From Rhynchospora pubera (Eukaryota > Streptophyta > Magnoliopsida > Poales > Cyperaceae), in contig CM051460.1 in assembly GCA_028095005.1 (NCBI GenBank), positions 75,967,676 to 76,031,675 on the forward strand: a DNA stretch of 64,000 nucleotides, read 5' to 3'. The notes beneath the pieces were generated by a model that was not told the origin of the DNA, ran no database searches, and saw nothing but the letters and a program-made list of their open reading frames with translations. The position numbers and the translations under genes were made by a program. This document shows, piece by piece, positions 21,903 through 34,516 of this stretch (positions are counted from its first letter, which is position 1; each line of letters starts with the position of its first letter).

Positions 21903-24617
21903 TTACTTCTTGAAAAAAGGTAGCAAACCTCTGTGGCTACTATCATCCATTTCAACAGTATCCCACCATTCTTCAGTGCCTGATATCTTTGTTAATTTTC
22001 CAGGAGGGTTGTCGGTTCTGAAAGGCAGTTTTTTCAACATTTTACAAGCATCAACTTCGAGAAATTCCAATGCTGGGTAAGTAATCGTAGGATCAGAAAT
22101 TATTTCAAGCTTAAAAAGACCTCCTAGAATCATTTTCTTCAAGAATGAGAAGTACTGTTGTCGAACATTAACTCCACTATTTTTCACCTCATCAATGCAA
22201 ATCAATTGTTTTATACTTGAGCAAAAGATTACTGTGATTTCTCGAATGCATGGAAGATTAACAATCCATGATATGCATGTCAGCTCAGGACAACTTTCGA
22301 AACAGAGAACTTGTAGTCTGGGAAAGACGTCTCTTGCATCCAGGCTCTTCCATATTATTTCTTTCATAGTCCACATACCCTGAAATGTTAGATGTTCTAA
22401 TCTTTCAAGGTGACAAATGCTTCCTTTTGCACCTGTGCCCTCAAATTTTACAAACTGAACGGCCGTCTCTCTTATTATAAGGGAAACTAAGTTGCTGTGC
22501 AACTGGGAGTTCCCAAGAAAGCAGCTTGCAAAGGATAAGCAGTTTTCGTTATAATTCCAAATATCAAGCCATCTTACAGGCACACTTACCATTTGAGAGA
22601 ACCTTTGAAAAACAAATGTGTTAGAAATGGTAATTCCTAGTGAATTTAAGCCAGGAAGGGACTGCAAGTCTTCCTCTATCATTGGAAATATTTCATTGTA
22701 ATCTCCCATAACATTACTGTAGCTGCTTAAATCTAGCACCTTCAAAGCTTTCAATTTGGGTAGGACTTTATTGGGGAATGTACAATTTGTTTCCTTTAAA
22801 AGTAGATATTTTAAATTAATAAGGGCCGCAAATTCTTCTGGTAATGACTTCAAAGGATTGCATGATAGGTTGAGAAACTGGAGATGTGCTAATTTACATA
22901 TCTCAACTGGAAAGGCATCTAGCATATTAGAAGACAAATCTAGGATGGTTAGTTCACTAAACAACTCAAGTTGAAGGGTTTTAGAATCATTCAAGCGATT
23001 GTTATTAAGCAACATGATAGAGAGTTTGGTGTTGGAGCACGTGGTTGAGAAGAAAACATTTCTTGCATAATTGTTCATTACTGATAATATTTCAGTATCA
23101 CTGGAAACTTCTATCGTTTGAATTTCCTTAATTGTACCACCCTGAACAATCCATTTATTCTTGTTTACTCCTTGATTATTTGCGATCCATAGTGCCATAT
23201 CACGGATCACATCATGCATTTTGATAGTATCATCTCCATCAATTTCCAATAGGCATACAGCATGCAGTCTCCTTATATAATTGTAACCAATGTTGTAAGC
23301 ACTTTGTATTTCTCCCTCATCAATTAAGCCTAAACCCATCCAAAGCTCAATGAGGCGATCTTTACTAATACAATGATCCTCAGGCCATAATGAGCAAAGC
23401 AAAAAACATTGTTTCAGAGTTTCATTTCTCAAATTGTCATAACTGAACCTCAATGTATGGAATACCGATTGATTTGTATGTGAGAATTCAACATCATTGA
23501 GCCGTGCCTTCTTAAGGAGCACGATAGCTTGCTCCCATTCCCTGGGATCTAATTTATCGTGCATGGCTCTACCAACAGTTATTAGAGCCAATGGCAACCC
23601 ACCTAGTTCCTTGGCAACCTCCATTGCATACTTTTCTATTAATGGGTCTAAATGGATGGTTTTCTCAGTCACTTTTTTCTTGAAGAGAGACCATGCATCA
23701 TCACACTTCAAAACATCTACCCTAATTTGTTTCTCTACCTCCATTTGTCCACAGACCTCTGTTGATCTTGTTGTCAGAATAACTTTTCTTTTGCAAGTAC
23801 CAACTGCGCTCTTGGGGTCAGGTATTCCAATTGTTTCGAGATCTACACGGCTCCAAAGGTCATCCAAAAGAAGCACAAAGCTTCTGTCTCTCAAAAAGTT
23901 GAATATAGTACTCTGTTTTAGTTCCATGCTACTATTCTTATTTAGGCCAAGCTTACCGATTATTTCACTTTGGATCTTTTCCTCTGAACACTCTCTCGAA
24001 CATGTGACAAAAACCACAATTTTGAATGTAGAATCTCTAGTAAGTTCGTTATTGATCTGCTTCAAGAGATGTGTCTTTCCAACACCACCCATGCCCCATA
24101 TGCCAATTATACAGTGCACATTATCTTTGACATAATCAAGTGTTGATTTGAGAATTGGTGAGATTGATGAAGAGGCAGGCATTTCACAGGCAAGTGGTGG
24201 CGGCATATGAATAATTACCTCAATAGTTGCTTTCTCATCACACAAACTCTTCATCTCAACATGTTTCTTTGCTGCACTTCGACTAATCTTATAAATAGCA
24301 CAAAAATTTGGCGAGATGTTCCAGACACACCGACACAGTTGCTGGTATTTTTGGTGAATGTCTTCTGCTTGTTTTTCAATGGTCTCTACCCGGCTCAGCC
24401 ATTCTTGAGCTTGGTTTGTGAGAGCACCGTTCTCCCGCTCGGCATTTGTGATCTTGATTTCCACATCATTTTTTAGGGCCTGTAACTGAGTAGTAGCCGA
24501 TTCCAAGGCTCTTATGTTGCTGCCAAGTTTAAAAGGATATGCCACAGGCATAGCGACTTTACTGGCAACCCAGGGCACCAAGCCAACAATTGCCTTCAAC
24601 AACCCCACCAACTCCAT
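21903..24617 (-). CDS. CC-NBS-LRR disease resistance protein (RPS2/RPS5-like)
   Basis: One uninterrupted frame of 904 residues. Domains in order: N-terminal coiled coil (about 30-95), P-loop GMGGVGKT (175-182), kinase 2 LLLDDLW (249-255), RNBS-B KVILTTRS (278-285), GLPL (340-343), RNBS-D CFLLCSLWPED (404-414), MHD (467-469), then leucine-rich repeats from about 530 to 880. The Trp ending kinase 2 is the CC-type signature. Such proteins act inside the cell as ATP/ADP switches that sense pathogen effectors or modified host proteins. All switch motifs are intact and length matches RPS5-type proteins. It lies between the LEA gene and its broken copy. A TATA-like TGTATATACA lies about 145 bp upstream. 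The recognised effector is unknown. Confidence 0.95.
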   Translation of the reverse strand: MELVGLLKAIVGLVPWVASKVAMPVAYPFKLGSNIRALESATTQLQALKNDVEIKITNAERENGALTNQAQEWLSRVETIEKQAEDIHQKYQQLCRCVWNISPNFCAIYKISRSAAKKHVEMKSLCDEKATIEVIIHMPPPLACEMPASSSISPILKSTLDYVKDNVHCIIGIWGMGGVGKTHLLKQINNELTRDSTFKIVVFVTCSRECSEEKIQSEIIGKLGLNKNSSMELKQSTIFNFLRDRSFVLLLDDLWSRVDLETIGIPDPKSAVGTCKRKVILTTRSTEVCGQMEVEKQIRVDVLKCDDAWSLFKKKVTEKTIHLDPLIEKYAMEVAKELGGLPLALITVGRAMHDKLDPREWEQAIVLLKKARLNDVEFSHTNQSVFHTLRFSYDNLRNETLKQCFLLCSLWPEDHCISKDRLIELWMGLGLIDEGEIQSAYNIGYNYIRRLHAVCLLEIDGDDTIKMHDVIRDMALWIANNQGVNKNKWIVQGGTIKEIQTIEVSSDTEILSVMNNYARNVFFSTTCSNTKLSIMLLNNNRLNDSKTLQLELFSELTILDLSSNMLDAFPVEICKLAHLQFLNLSCNPLKSLPEEFAALINLKYLLLKETNCTFPNKVLPKLKALKVLDLSSYSNVMGDYNEIFPMIEEDLQSLPGLNSLGITISNTFVFQRFSQMVSVPVRWLDIWNYNENCLSFASCFLGNSQLHSNLVSLIIRETAVQFVKFEGTGAKGSICHLERLEHLTFQGMWTMKEIIWKSLDARDVFPRLQVLCFESCPELTCISWIVNLPCIREITVIFCSSIKQLICIDEVKNSGVNVRQQYFSFLKKMILGGLFKLEIISDPTITYPALEFLEVDACKMLKKLPFRTDNPPGKLTKISGTEEWWDTVEMDDSSHRGLLPFFKK

Positions 24618-25892
24618 CAGTTCTGACTGAGAGCGAGGAGTGTAGCTAATTGAAGTAGTAGGCCAAGAGAACTAGCTAGGATGAAATGCAAGGAGGTGTT
24701 AGAGTATTTGGTTCATTTTTTGGTGTTATTTTTTGGAATTCTTTTTGGTTATGAAAGCAGTGTATATACAGTAAATTTGTTACTGGAGCAGAAAAAATAA
24801 ATTAAGGTCCAACGAAACCGAAGAGCTCTGGATTGGTAAGTTTTGGGGTTTATTATTCAGAAGGTATTGGAAATCAAGTTCTTGGAAAACACAAAAAAAA
24901 AAAAAAAAATCAAAGACGATGCAAGGAGTTCCTTTAATTTTTGCCCCCCTTTTTGTTGTAGTTAAGTATCATGATAGATCAATGAACAAAATAAGTAACT
25001 TACAAAATGAATACGATTGCCCTGATTTGTTGTCGCGAGAAATTACGCTCTTAGTTGTGAAATGGATCAAGCATCCAATAACAAACGGGAGAGTTGACAG
25101 ACAAAGTCATAGGGCTATTATTATTCTTTTCTCATACTGAAGCATTATTTTCCCTAAATCATTTAATAAAAAATTAATTTATTAGGCCTAATATTATACC
25201 GCTCTGACGTGCTTATAACCAAAAAAGCCGGCCGACTAACATTACAATAAGGAATGAAGCAGAAGTACGATAGATGACTAAAAATATCTATAAGATTGGA
25301 GTTGACATTTACAACTTCTAACCATCTTTTTCATAATGGATAAGTATATTGTTTTATTTATTCATTTATTGACTTGGTTGCAACTTATAATACAGACGCC
25401 TAATATTTTTTAAGGAACAATTAGATATTTATCACTTATTTCACTCTAAAACTTTAAAATTGGAAGGCCTTTGCACAATTCCACCACAAATCCAATTAAG
25501 TTAGATATTTATCACTTATATCTCCATTACCAATTTTTCATATGGACCAATTACCATTCTTCTCAAATTTCAATTTTGAAAATTGGTATATACAAATTAA
25601 AAAATTTAAAATCAAAATTTTGAAAATTTAAAATTTAAAATTTTCAAAATTATTATCATTCAGAAGGAAATATCGAATACTTTGCAAAGTACTCAAGAAA
25701 TTTTTAATGTGGATGTTATTCTGGAACATTCGGATGCAACTTATTTGATCCAACTGTAAGAAATTCATTGACATCTCCCTTGACAGCCTCTGTCAAGTTT
25801 TCTGAAAAAAAAAAATCGTTAATACAACTATAACAAATGAAGCTGGATACAGAAGCCGCCATTGTCGTTAATTAGATTCCTGTTAACCCTCA
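24618..25892. other. CNL upstream region and spacer
   Basis: It contains the CNL promoter side, an A-run near 24892 and a strongly AT-rich, partly palindromic stretch at 25560-25650. No gene supported. Confidence 0.5.
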
Positions 25893-26372
25893 AACTGCAA
25901 GAGAAACTTGAAGGAGAATCTGCAAGAGAAACTTGAAGGAGAATCAATGGACGAGGAGGATGTTATGGTGCATGTGAAGGATGCCGACAGATGGCTGGTA
26001 CAGGCTTCAATGATCCCGGCAAGATGGGGGAAGAGGGGACAGGTTTCACCACATCGGATCACAAGGATAAACACTCAACTTGAATTAGTGCTCATGAGGC
26101 TAAGATCTAATAAAACACGCTTTTCTTTTTGAAACATTTAGCACTTTTGTTCCTGTGTCAAGGATATGATACAGGTGTTCTCGTGTTGTGTTGTAATATA
26201 TTAATGTTTTGTTGAACTAGCTCCATGTAGCCACCTTTTTTTCTAAGAGAATTCCATCTTACTTTAGTCTGGAGACTACATTTTTCTTTTTCCCTACTGT
26301 GTCCAGGTCATCCATCTTCAGAACTTGTATACTTCACCTGAATCTGTTTCGACACATTTGGTCCTGGTAGAA
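25893..26372 (+). pseudogene. Broken duplicate of the LEA gene 3' end
   Basis: It matches about 20505-20940: coding end, stop region, AATAAAA signal and 3' flank. Only the second C-terminal repeat is present, preceded by a tandem doubling of a 26-bp piece at 25897-25948. One base is missing after GCCGAC compared with the parent (GCCGACAGATG for GCCGACCAGATG), which shifts the frame before FNDPGKM. No 5' part or promoter is seen. Confidence 0.88.
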
Positions 26373-27295
26373 CTAATTTAATCTTCAAGGCACAAATTTA
26401 GCAGATTATAATTATATACAACGCGTGGTTTCGCATATGCTATGTTGCAAAGAAAAAAGTCTTAGCCATGTCAGGTCCAACAGCTTCGGTTCGGTCAACG
26501 CTGGTCAATGTTTGGTGCATAGCCATTGAGCAATTAGAATGGTTCGGAAGGTACAACAGCTGGATTTAATTCAAAATATGCGCTGCATGTCAGCATAATC
26601 TTACATCAACAATTTCGTAGTTACCCTAAATGGTAAATTAGATATATCCAGGGATGAACAATATATAAGTCGAACCATATCAACAGTAACTTGTACAAGT
26701 ACAATGTAAAGCCCAGACGAATCAATGTTTTGGAAAATTGCCATAAACATAATCACTTCTACTTTTTAGTAAATGAAATACAATAAATTAACTTCTCATA
26801 TATTAGAAGACAGCTCAATTGAGCTGCTATTCATCTACAAGAATCTCTATGGCACATTACAGATTCCAGCAGAAGCCTGTATTCTGGAAAAAGAACTTCG
26901 CTGCATACTAGAAAATATAACAATTTTTTCGAGTATATTAACCTGCAAAACAAATCATGTTGATGTCATGACTCTAACGGCCAACGTTCGTTAATTAGGA
27001 TCTACAGTTATTTCATTTTTCATCAAGTGTGAGGAATTTCAACATGGGTACCAAAAATTCGAGCTAAGTTTTCTTGAGGCAACTTTTTATCAACCATATA
27101 GGTTATTTTTCTAGATGACCTTCCAATCGGCACTTAAAAACACAGGCTCACAAGTCCATTCATGATTTGTGAAAAATTTTCGCACATTTAACAAACTGTT
27201 AAACCAGAAGGTTACAATTCAACCTATCAACCAAAAGCTATTTTCAGGAAAAGTATTATGTATTAGACTTACTTTTAATGGGTTGGTCCTCAAGT
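26373..27295. other. Spacer, no gene seen
   Basis: Downstream side of the UMP-CMP kinase gene. A 73-codon open stretch at 26773 has no recognisable features. Confidence 0.45.
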
Positions 27296-30200
27296 CTAAG
27301 CAGTCCCCTACAAGAAATTAAAAACAGTTTAATAGCACAGAAGAATAATGATTTATAGGAAACAATAACTTTTCACTGATCATTTCAGACACAGTGATGA
27401 TTCAATTTAAAATTTACTGATGAATTATGAAGAAATAATGACCAGTTTCATTACCTTTGAGGCAAGGGAGGAGAAGATGACCTTTATGTCCTCAAAAACT
27501 TCTGGTATTGGTTTTGCTGCATCAATCTGATAGAAATTATATATATCAAAACTCAAATAATGAACTATCAGAAAACTAGAGATATTTTATCCCAAGTACT
27601 CACTGGTATTGGTAGATACTGATTAAGATCATACAAACTGTATGTAATATGTACTGACCAAAATAGTGTGTAACATTATTTGATGATTAGCTTGAACAAA
27701 TTTACAATTGGATGCTAAATCAAGTGATTGTACTACATTTATTGAGATTAAACTGGATTGAATTGGTTCGACAGTAGGAAGAAAGATTGAAAATTAATTG
27801 ACAATTTTGAGGAAAAAATTCACAATAGTATCTTATAATGTTCTTTCCCTCTTCGACAGCAAGAGTGCATTATCAGGCATTTTTTTTGTCTCCTGTTTTG
27901 AACCAGGTATATATATATAAAGAAGATTCTTTTATATCAGAAAGTAAGTTCATACCCTCTTAACCTTCCCAAGAGACTCGTAGTGCTCAACAACAGGCAA
28001 GCTCGACTCAACAAACACCTTGAAACGTTTCTTTATAGTTTCTATGTTGTCATCAACACGTCCCTTCACAATGCATATTTTTTCATGAAGTCAAAACATG
28101 ATCATTTAATGTCATACAAGATACAAGCAAGAAATGTTTTCATACATATGCAGTGCGCTACCAACAACCAACCTAAGCACATCAAGGGTGCATTAAACTT
28201 TTTGGAGAAAAGAGATGACATAAAACCTGATTACGTCCCAAGAGGCGCCTTTCCATTTCCTCCTCAGAGCAATCAAAGAATAAGACAAACTCAGGTACTA
28301 TCCCAGTCTGCAAGAGAGCCAAACTATTGTCATCATACATTATTAAAAAAAATTTCAAATAACAATATAGGAAGAATGAGAAAATTTTTCTTTGGGATGT
28401 ATTTATTACGAAATATGTCTGATATTTACCACACAAGAGAATATTGTTCTATTGCAACTACACCACCCATACTAGGGATGTTGCAAATTGAACACAACAG
28501 TCAAATCAAAGTTGAAACTCTAAATCAGCAAATACTCAGTTGCCTATATAATATCTAAATTGACCCATTGCAAAACAAAATCGCAAGCTTTACATCTTCT
28601 TTGGTTGTAGTTGACTTGGGCTTACAATGAAAAAGTAATATTGTTGCACGCAACAATAATGTCAACATTAAACAAATAGACCTTGATTGTCACGACAATA
28701 CTAACTAAAACTTTAAAAAAATACTATATATGCAAAATTTCAACAAATGTTTGGGTGTGGGTCGTAAACAATGAGAAATAATTGGTATATTATGCAAATG
28801 TAGATGTTAGGTGTTATTTACAAAATAAAGTAATTCCTATAATAATCTTTGATGAGCAGATCAAAATGTAAGGGCCTAACAGATTGATAAAGCAACAGGC
28901 GTAGGTATAGGTATGAGGACAGCCCTGTATAGCATAAATACAGATATGGGTGTCAAACAAGACACCGATTTCTAGAAAAACACTCACACCAACACAACCT
29001 TGTTTTATTGCATACAAGTCTAGTTTAAACTAGCTAACTTACCACTCTCTCAAAAGCAGCACGGTTTTCTTCATTCCTTGGAAACCCATCAATCAAGAAT
29101 TTGTCATTTCCATTTTCCAATATGGCTGTTTGCAAGAGCTTTATCGTCACTTCAGATGGGACAATTTTTCCCTCCTTTATCATATTCTGGATCATCGTCC
29201 TGAAAATAAGCAACATAATTAGCAAATGTGAAAAAAAAATTAATATTTCAAAAGGTGTAAAGGAGACTTAAAACAGTTCAATAGATTATTGCGAAAGATA
29301 TCATACAGCAATACCTTTTCATGTTTCAATCTTTTTGAACCATCTTACTCTTATCTCAAAATCTGGACTGTACCCAAAGTTGACTTTGGCAAAGATTTCT
29401 CTTACAGGCTAAGATTCAACTAATTTTACGGGGCAGCTGATATAGAAGTTTTCATTCTATATGATAGAAAAATAGAGGGGAGATAGATACCCGTTCTCAG
29501 AGCCAGACTTGATTTCAGCACGAAGGAGATCACCAGCGCTGAGATGAGTAAATCCATAGTGCTCCACAATATTTGCACACTGGGTGCCCTTCCCACTGCC
29601 AGGGCCACCTGTCAGAAATAACGAGTTACTTGCAATATTACTCAGTACACAGTACACTCACCAAAACAATGAAGTCATCCGAACTACACAACTCATCTCT
29701 CTGCACACTTCTTTTTTAAGAGAGAGAGAGAGATGCACACTTTGTAGCCTATTATACTGGCAGAGAACATATCAACTCTGACAATAACTCTAAAATACTT
29801 ATGAACACAAGCACCATTCTATTCCTATGGCAATCAAGGTTGTTTACAACCACATCACCCTGTTTGAAACTCCCAACTGTGTGATTATTTTATTTTCTAA
29901 AATTTGCATTATTCTGAGATCCATCTCCAGTTTGTCCAAGAAAATCTAGTACCTGACATCTTTACGATTCAAAATAATACATATGCTAAGGTAGGAATGA
30001 AGAAATAAAAACAATATTAACAAACCTAAGACGAATACAACAGTAACCTTCTTGTCACCCAAGAGGTTCTCAGATATATCCTGCACATTAAAAAGGACAC
30101 ATATTCAGATCTATGCCAAAATGCTGATGGTAATAACTTCATATTGGCTTTTATTGATAGTTAAAGTTGGCAGCATATGCACTATTTTTCGAAAGTTATA

Positions 30201-30405
30201 TTATTAAATGAGAAAATACTATAAATTAACAAAATTCATGCTAATAAAAATCTAAAAATAAATTTATTTTGTGCTAATATTAATATTTTAAAATTAAAAG
30301 TGGCTGTGATATCAATATAAATGAACATGATCAATGAATTTGTCTTTTAATTTAGTGTTGTCATTTGACTTGGTCTACCTTGGTAGCTTCTGTTGCCGAG
30401 CCCAT
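27296..30405 (-). CDS. UMK: UMP-CMP kinase
   Basis: Eight coding exons on the minus strand: 30405-30379, 30080-30026, 29608-29491, 29199-29043, 28307-28227, 28063-27956, 27526-27455 and 27307-27296. They join in frame to 209 residues. Features: P-loop GGPGSGKGT (28-36), NMP-binding HLSAGDLLR, DGFPRNEENR, the LID RLLGRNQGRVDDN and IDAAKPIPEVFED near the end. The enzyme phosphorylates UMP and CMP with ATP, probably in the cytosol, since no transit peptide is seen. The first coding exon is only 27 nt (MGSATEATK) and follows a leader exon ending at 31017 (intron 31016-30424). The last exon is 12 nt; if it is not used, translation runs on from 27455 through VMKL to a stop near 27420. Confidence 0.93.
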
Positions 30406-30423
30406 AGCTTAGAGGTATTATAC

Positions 30424-31016
30424 CTGACACATAAGGAGAACGATTTCAAAAAGCAATCTAAAAGGCTAATTTTTTAAAAAACAAGCAGTAGACAAAAAAA
30501 AAAAGGCCTATATGAATGCCCTCAAGCATTTACCTACAAGAAAAGGAAAATTTCTTATATCATGTTTGTTCTATGAGATGCAGTGGATCTACAGAAAATG
30601 TTCTTAGATTTAGATCTGTATTTTTAAAATTCAGATACTGCCTTTTTCTGGTATTCTGACCATATTATAGGAAAACTGACAATATGTGATGGTCCATCAT
30701 CAGATTATTCTAATTATCATCACCTAATCAAATGATTTCAGACATAAGATAGGTTGACCAATTATATAATATACCAAAATAAGGATGTATTAGAATGATT
30801 ACAACTAAAAACTGTCAATATAACCATAACTGATAACTGAGTTCCAATTGTTGGTTAAGAACAAATATCAAGAATTATTTCAGAAAATTAACAATCTAAT
30901 TCACCAGATCTGGCAAGACAAAAGCACAACAAAATAGAGCATCATTTAATTGAGAGCCTAATAAACAGTAAAATGGCACAGCCTGAGATCTAGATCTAGA
31001 AAGGAGAGCTCTTTAC
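30424..31016 (-). other. Intron in the UMP-CMP kinase 5' UTR
   Basis: On the minus strand, donor AAAG|GTAAAG at 31016 and acceptor TGTGTCAG at 30424, giving a leader exon upstream of 31017 and 18 untranslated bases before the ATG at 30405. Confidence 0.7.
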
Positions 31017-31329
31017 CTTTACTGAAAAGGGAATGGAATGGGAGATCGGGAGAATAGAGGAAAGAGAAAAGAGGCGTTGGTTTTACGAGAGATGAGAAGA
31101 GAGAGAACAAGAGGAGATCCAAGGCGACTAATTATACAATTGGAGCTTGGTGCGTGCGTGGCAGATCGGAGAATAATACTAAAATAAAAAATATTGAAAG
31201 GTTTTGAGGTTAGAATCGAAAATGGAGGTGGAGCGCTGCTTACGCGGGAGAGGGAACAAGGAATCAGCGACGAAATTATTGTGGCGTGTGGTGTCTCTGA
31301 CAATGGGCCCCTCGAGTGTCAGTTGAAGC

Positions 31330-32500
31330 ACGAACTTCGTTGAGGGTATATTTCGCTGTTGCAATTTGCTTGGATCTAGTCTAGAATATTATTTAGCGTC
31401 ATAAGGTCAATAATGGAAATGTCGTTTTCTTTCCTGCAATTTGGTATGCATGCCTCTTTGATATATGATTATATATATATTTTTTTCTGACATAATCATT
31501 CTTACATGTGTACTATTTATTTGTGTTGCATGACTTTTTATTTTGTTATATTTTATTTTTTATTGTATATTAAGCAGAACTTGGTGGTGACGTTTTATGA
31601 TAGATAAACATTTTAGTCAAATGTCAAACAGCAAAATTTGTATATCAAATAATGTTTTATAGATTTGAAATTTTGAAAAACAAATGTTAGCAAAGCAGTT
31701 AATTACTTCATTTTTCAAAAAAAAAATAAATGTTCCAAACAGAGAAATAAACATCCACGCTTGATTTCATTTAACCAGATATCATATCATTTACTATAAA
31801 GTATTCAACATTTTATTATTGGGATCATTTTAAAGAAAAAAAATAAAAATGTGAGTAGATATTTATGGAAATTTACCTTAATGTTTATGTTGAAATAATT
31901 CTAATTATTAAATAAATATTCTACATATATAAAAAATTGTAGGACAGGTGAAGTCCATAAATATTCTTTAAGTTTGAGCTAAATTTCTATATCAAACTTA
32001 AGTTGTGATTGATGAAAAATGCTTGCTCATTGTTTTCTCTACCCAAAGAGATCCATATCATGATGTTCAAGGAAAGCACCTCTATACTTGCCTTACACGG
32101 AGACGACAAGGTGGAGACTGGAGAAAAAGAGAAAGGGTGGTAGTGGAACGTAGTAAACTATAAAAAGAAAATATAGAATTTTTCTCATCTTTTCTGATTT
32201 TTTAGGTCATTCGATTCTTTTTCTCTCTAGATCAATTGATTTTTATAAATATCCAAAAACCAAAATTAATTTTGACAATCTACGGTGGAGCCGCAACTAG
32301 ATCCCTGATTTTTTTCAAATTCTTTTCAAACAAAAGTTATTCTATGTATCACGCTATTTTGCTACCCATTAGATTAGATGACTAATTTTCTTATTTTACT
32401 TTCGTCATTTCTTTTCTAAAAATTGTTTTTTTTTCAAAAAGTAGCGAGTCCAGTCAATTTTTAAGCATGGAGACGCATGGATAGAGAAGAAACCTAGCTA
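31330..32500. other. Spacer, no gene seen
   Basis: AT-rich DNA between the UMP-CMP kinase promoter and the transposon island. No supported feature. Confidence 0.5.
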
Positions 32501-32508
32501 GCTGTGAC

Positions 32509-32771
32509 TAGGGCTGCATAACATTCAAAACGATCACGAAAGCGGTCGGTTTTGTTGACCGTTGCGTTTTGAGAACGAAATTGACTACCATTTGTGTTAA
32601 CCGTTTCGTTTTGGACGAAACGGTCGAAATCACGAAAATACACATGGACGAAACTATTTCAATCTTTCGTTAACCGTTTCGTTTTTAAAACGCAACAAAA
32701 ATCTTTAACCATTTCATTTTAGACGAAACGAAACGAAAGAACGATCGAAATGGTGACCGTTTTCACCCCTA
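32509..32771 (-). mobile_element. hAT MITE copy A (263 bp)
   Basis: The ends are TAGGGCTGCATAAC and, on the other strand, TAGGGGTGAAAACGG. The TSD GCTGTGAC is perfect at 32501-32508 and 32772-32779. Many GTTTCGTTT / AAACGAAAC words fill the body. It is a relative of copy B at 40299 in opposite orientation. No coding capacity. Confidence 0.9.
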
Positions 32772-32861
32772 GCTGTGACCAATTAACTCTCGCCACATTT
32801 CCTGTTTTTTCCCATATCTTTGTGACGGATCAGATAAATGAAATGTCAAGGGGGAAAAAAT

Positions 32862-33071
32862 CCGAAAAAATTAATAGTAACGTTACTGTTAACATAAATT
32901 CTGATAATAACAAAAAAAATCAAATTTTTAATAGTAACGTTGTTGGATCGTTATCCCAGTTGACGAAAGGCAAATGCACTTGGATCGTCATCCGGAACGA
33001 CGATCCAAGCTTGGATCGTCATCCCAGTTGACGATCCAAGCTTGGATCGTCATCCCAGTTGACGATCCAAG
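32862..33071 (+). repeat. MULE left TIR with palindromic array
   Basis: The first 80 bp pair with the right TIR. Then follow a GGATCGTTATCCCAGTTGACG block and three 31-bp palindromes of the type CTTGGATCGTCA...TGACGATCCAAG. The array ends about 10 bp before the TATA box of the PMD gene. Confidence 0.88.
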
Positions 33072-33082
33072 AATTCCATCCC

Positions 33083-33089
33083 TATATAA
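33083..33089 (+). promoter_or_regulatory. TATA box of the PMD gene
   Basis: CCTATATAAGCG just inside the left TIR. A CT-rich leader follows with donor CTGGTAAGTT, a short noncoding exon (about 33407-33451) and a last leader acceptor before the ATG at 33732. Confidence 0.7.
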
Positions 33090-33731
33090 GCGACAGCGAC
33101 CCCCTCAGTCCCCACTTTCTTCGCTCTCTCTCTCTCTCGCGCGAGCAGACCCCCTGGTAAGTTTTTTTTTTCATAATTACTTTATTTATTTACTTTAATT
33201 ACTTTAATTAGGTTAATAATTAGAAAAATAGATTAAATATTGAAAAAATAATGGAAAATTACTAAAAAATCAGAATAAATAAAAATAATTATAATATGTA
33301 ATTTGAAAAATTTTTAGAATTATTTGTTCATTTAATAATGATTAATAAATTTATTATAAATTAGAGGAAGTAAATAAAAAATTGATAGAATATTTTTTTA
33401 ATTGTAGGAAAATTTGTAAAAAGAGACAACCTCCGACATCTCTTTCTACAGGTAATTTTTTTCATATTTATTTTATTGATTTATTTTAATTAGTTTAAAT
33501 AGATAATTAGTAGAAAAAATAAAATAAATATTGAAAATATGTACAAACTTGAAAATAGAAAATGTTGTTGTATGAGATTGGTATTGTGTTTGTTAATGAT
33601 GTTGTGGATATTTGGGTTTGTAATTAGGGGTTTTGGGTGTTTTTTTTTTGGAAAACGCTACAGGTATAGGGGATATGCTGCCGAAATTTTATTAGATTTT
33701 TAACAGTAATTTTTATTGCAATTTAGTAAAA

Positions 33732-34475
33732 ATGCCACCGAGAAGAAGAGTACCGGAGACCGCACCTCGTAGATCTACGAGACTTCGTGGAGATCCGAGC
33801 GCTTCTACATCTACCGGTTCTGTTGCCGCTGAGGCTTCTACATCAGCTGATGTTGTTCCACCGGATCCTGTTATTGCAGATCGTGTGTTACATTTGGATG
33901 GGTCCAAAGTTCGAGGCACCGGTGTAAGTTATTATTATCCTTTTATATTTGTACTTACATATTTTTTTGTAGTATTATTTAAAATAATTAAAAACGAAAT
34001 ATATATAGCATTGGAGGGGAATAATACATAAGGCCAAGATGCCTCGTACTGATGGGGTCGATGAGCGTTTGAGGCGACTTGGACTTATACATTTCGTTCA
34101 GTTGGGTCATATGCCACTTGATCATTCGCTTTTGCAGGGTCTGGCCATGTTCTGGAGGCCAGAGACCCACACGTTCTTTTTTCCGCATGTTGGCGAGATG
34201 ACGGTCACTCTAGAGGTAGAAATTAACGGCTATTTGTAATTTTTTTTTTTTGAACTATATATGTCTAAAATTTGAACTATTTGCAGGATGTGACATTCTT
34301 GTACGGTTTGCCTACGACCGGCAGAACCGTTACTGGACGGACTGATTATGACGCCATTCAGTTACTTCAGGATTTTGCTTTACCGGAGAATACAGACATG
34401 GCGATAGTTGAGAAGTGCTTTAGAGAAAAGGAACAGAAGTAAGAAATTTTTAAGAATTTTATTTTGATGTTAATT

Positions 34476-34516
<41 letters not shown>

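Noticed and set aside
23497..24135. 212-codon plus frame
   Set aside because: Antisense shadow of the CNL NB-ARC domain.
26773..26994. 73-codon plus frame after the UMP-CMP kinase gene
   Set aside because: No motif, no splice partners and AT-rich composition; chance is likely.
27983..28558. 191-codon plus frame
   Set aside because: It spans exons and introns of the UMP-CMP kinase gene on the other strand.
32943..33071. CRISPR-like array of palindromic repeats
   Set aside because: Repeats are contiguous without unique spacers and belong to a plant MULE terminal repeat.
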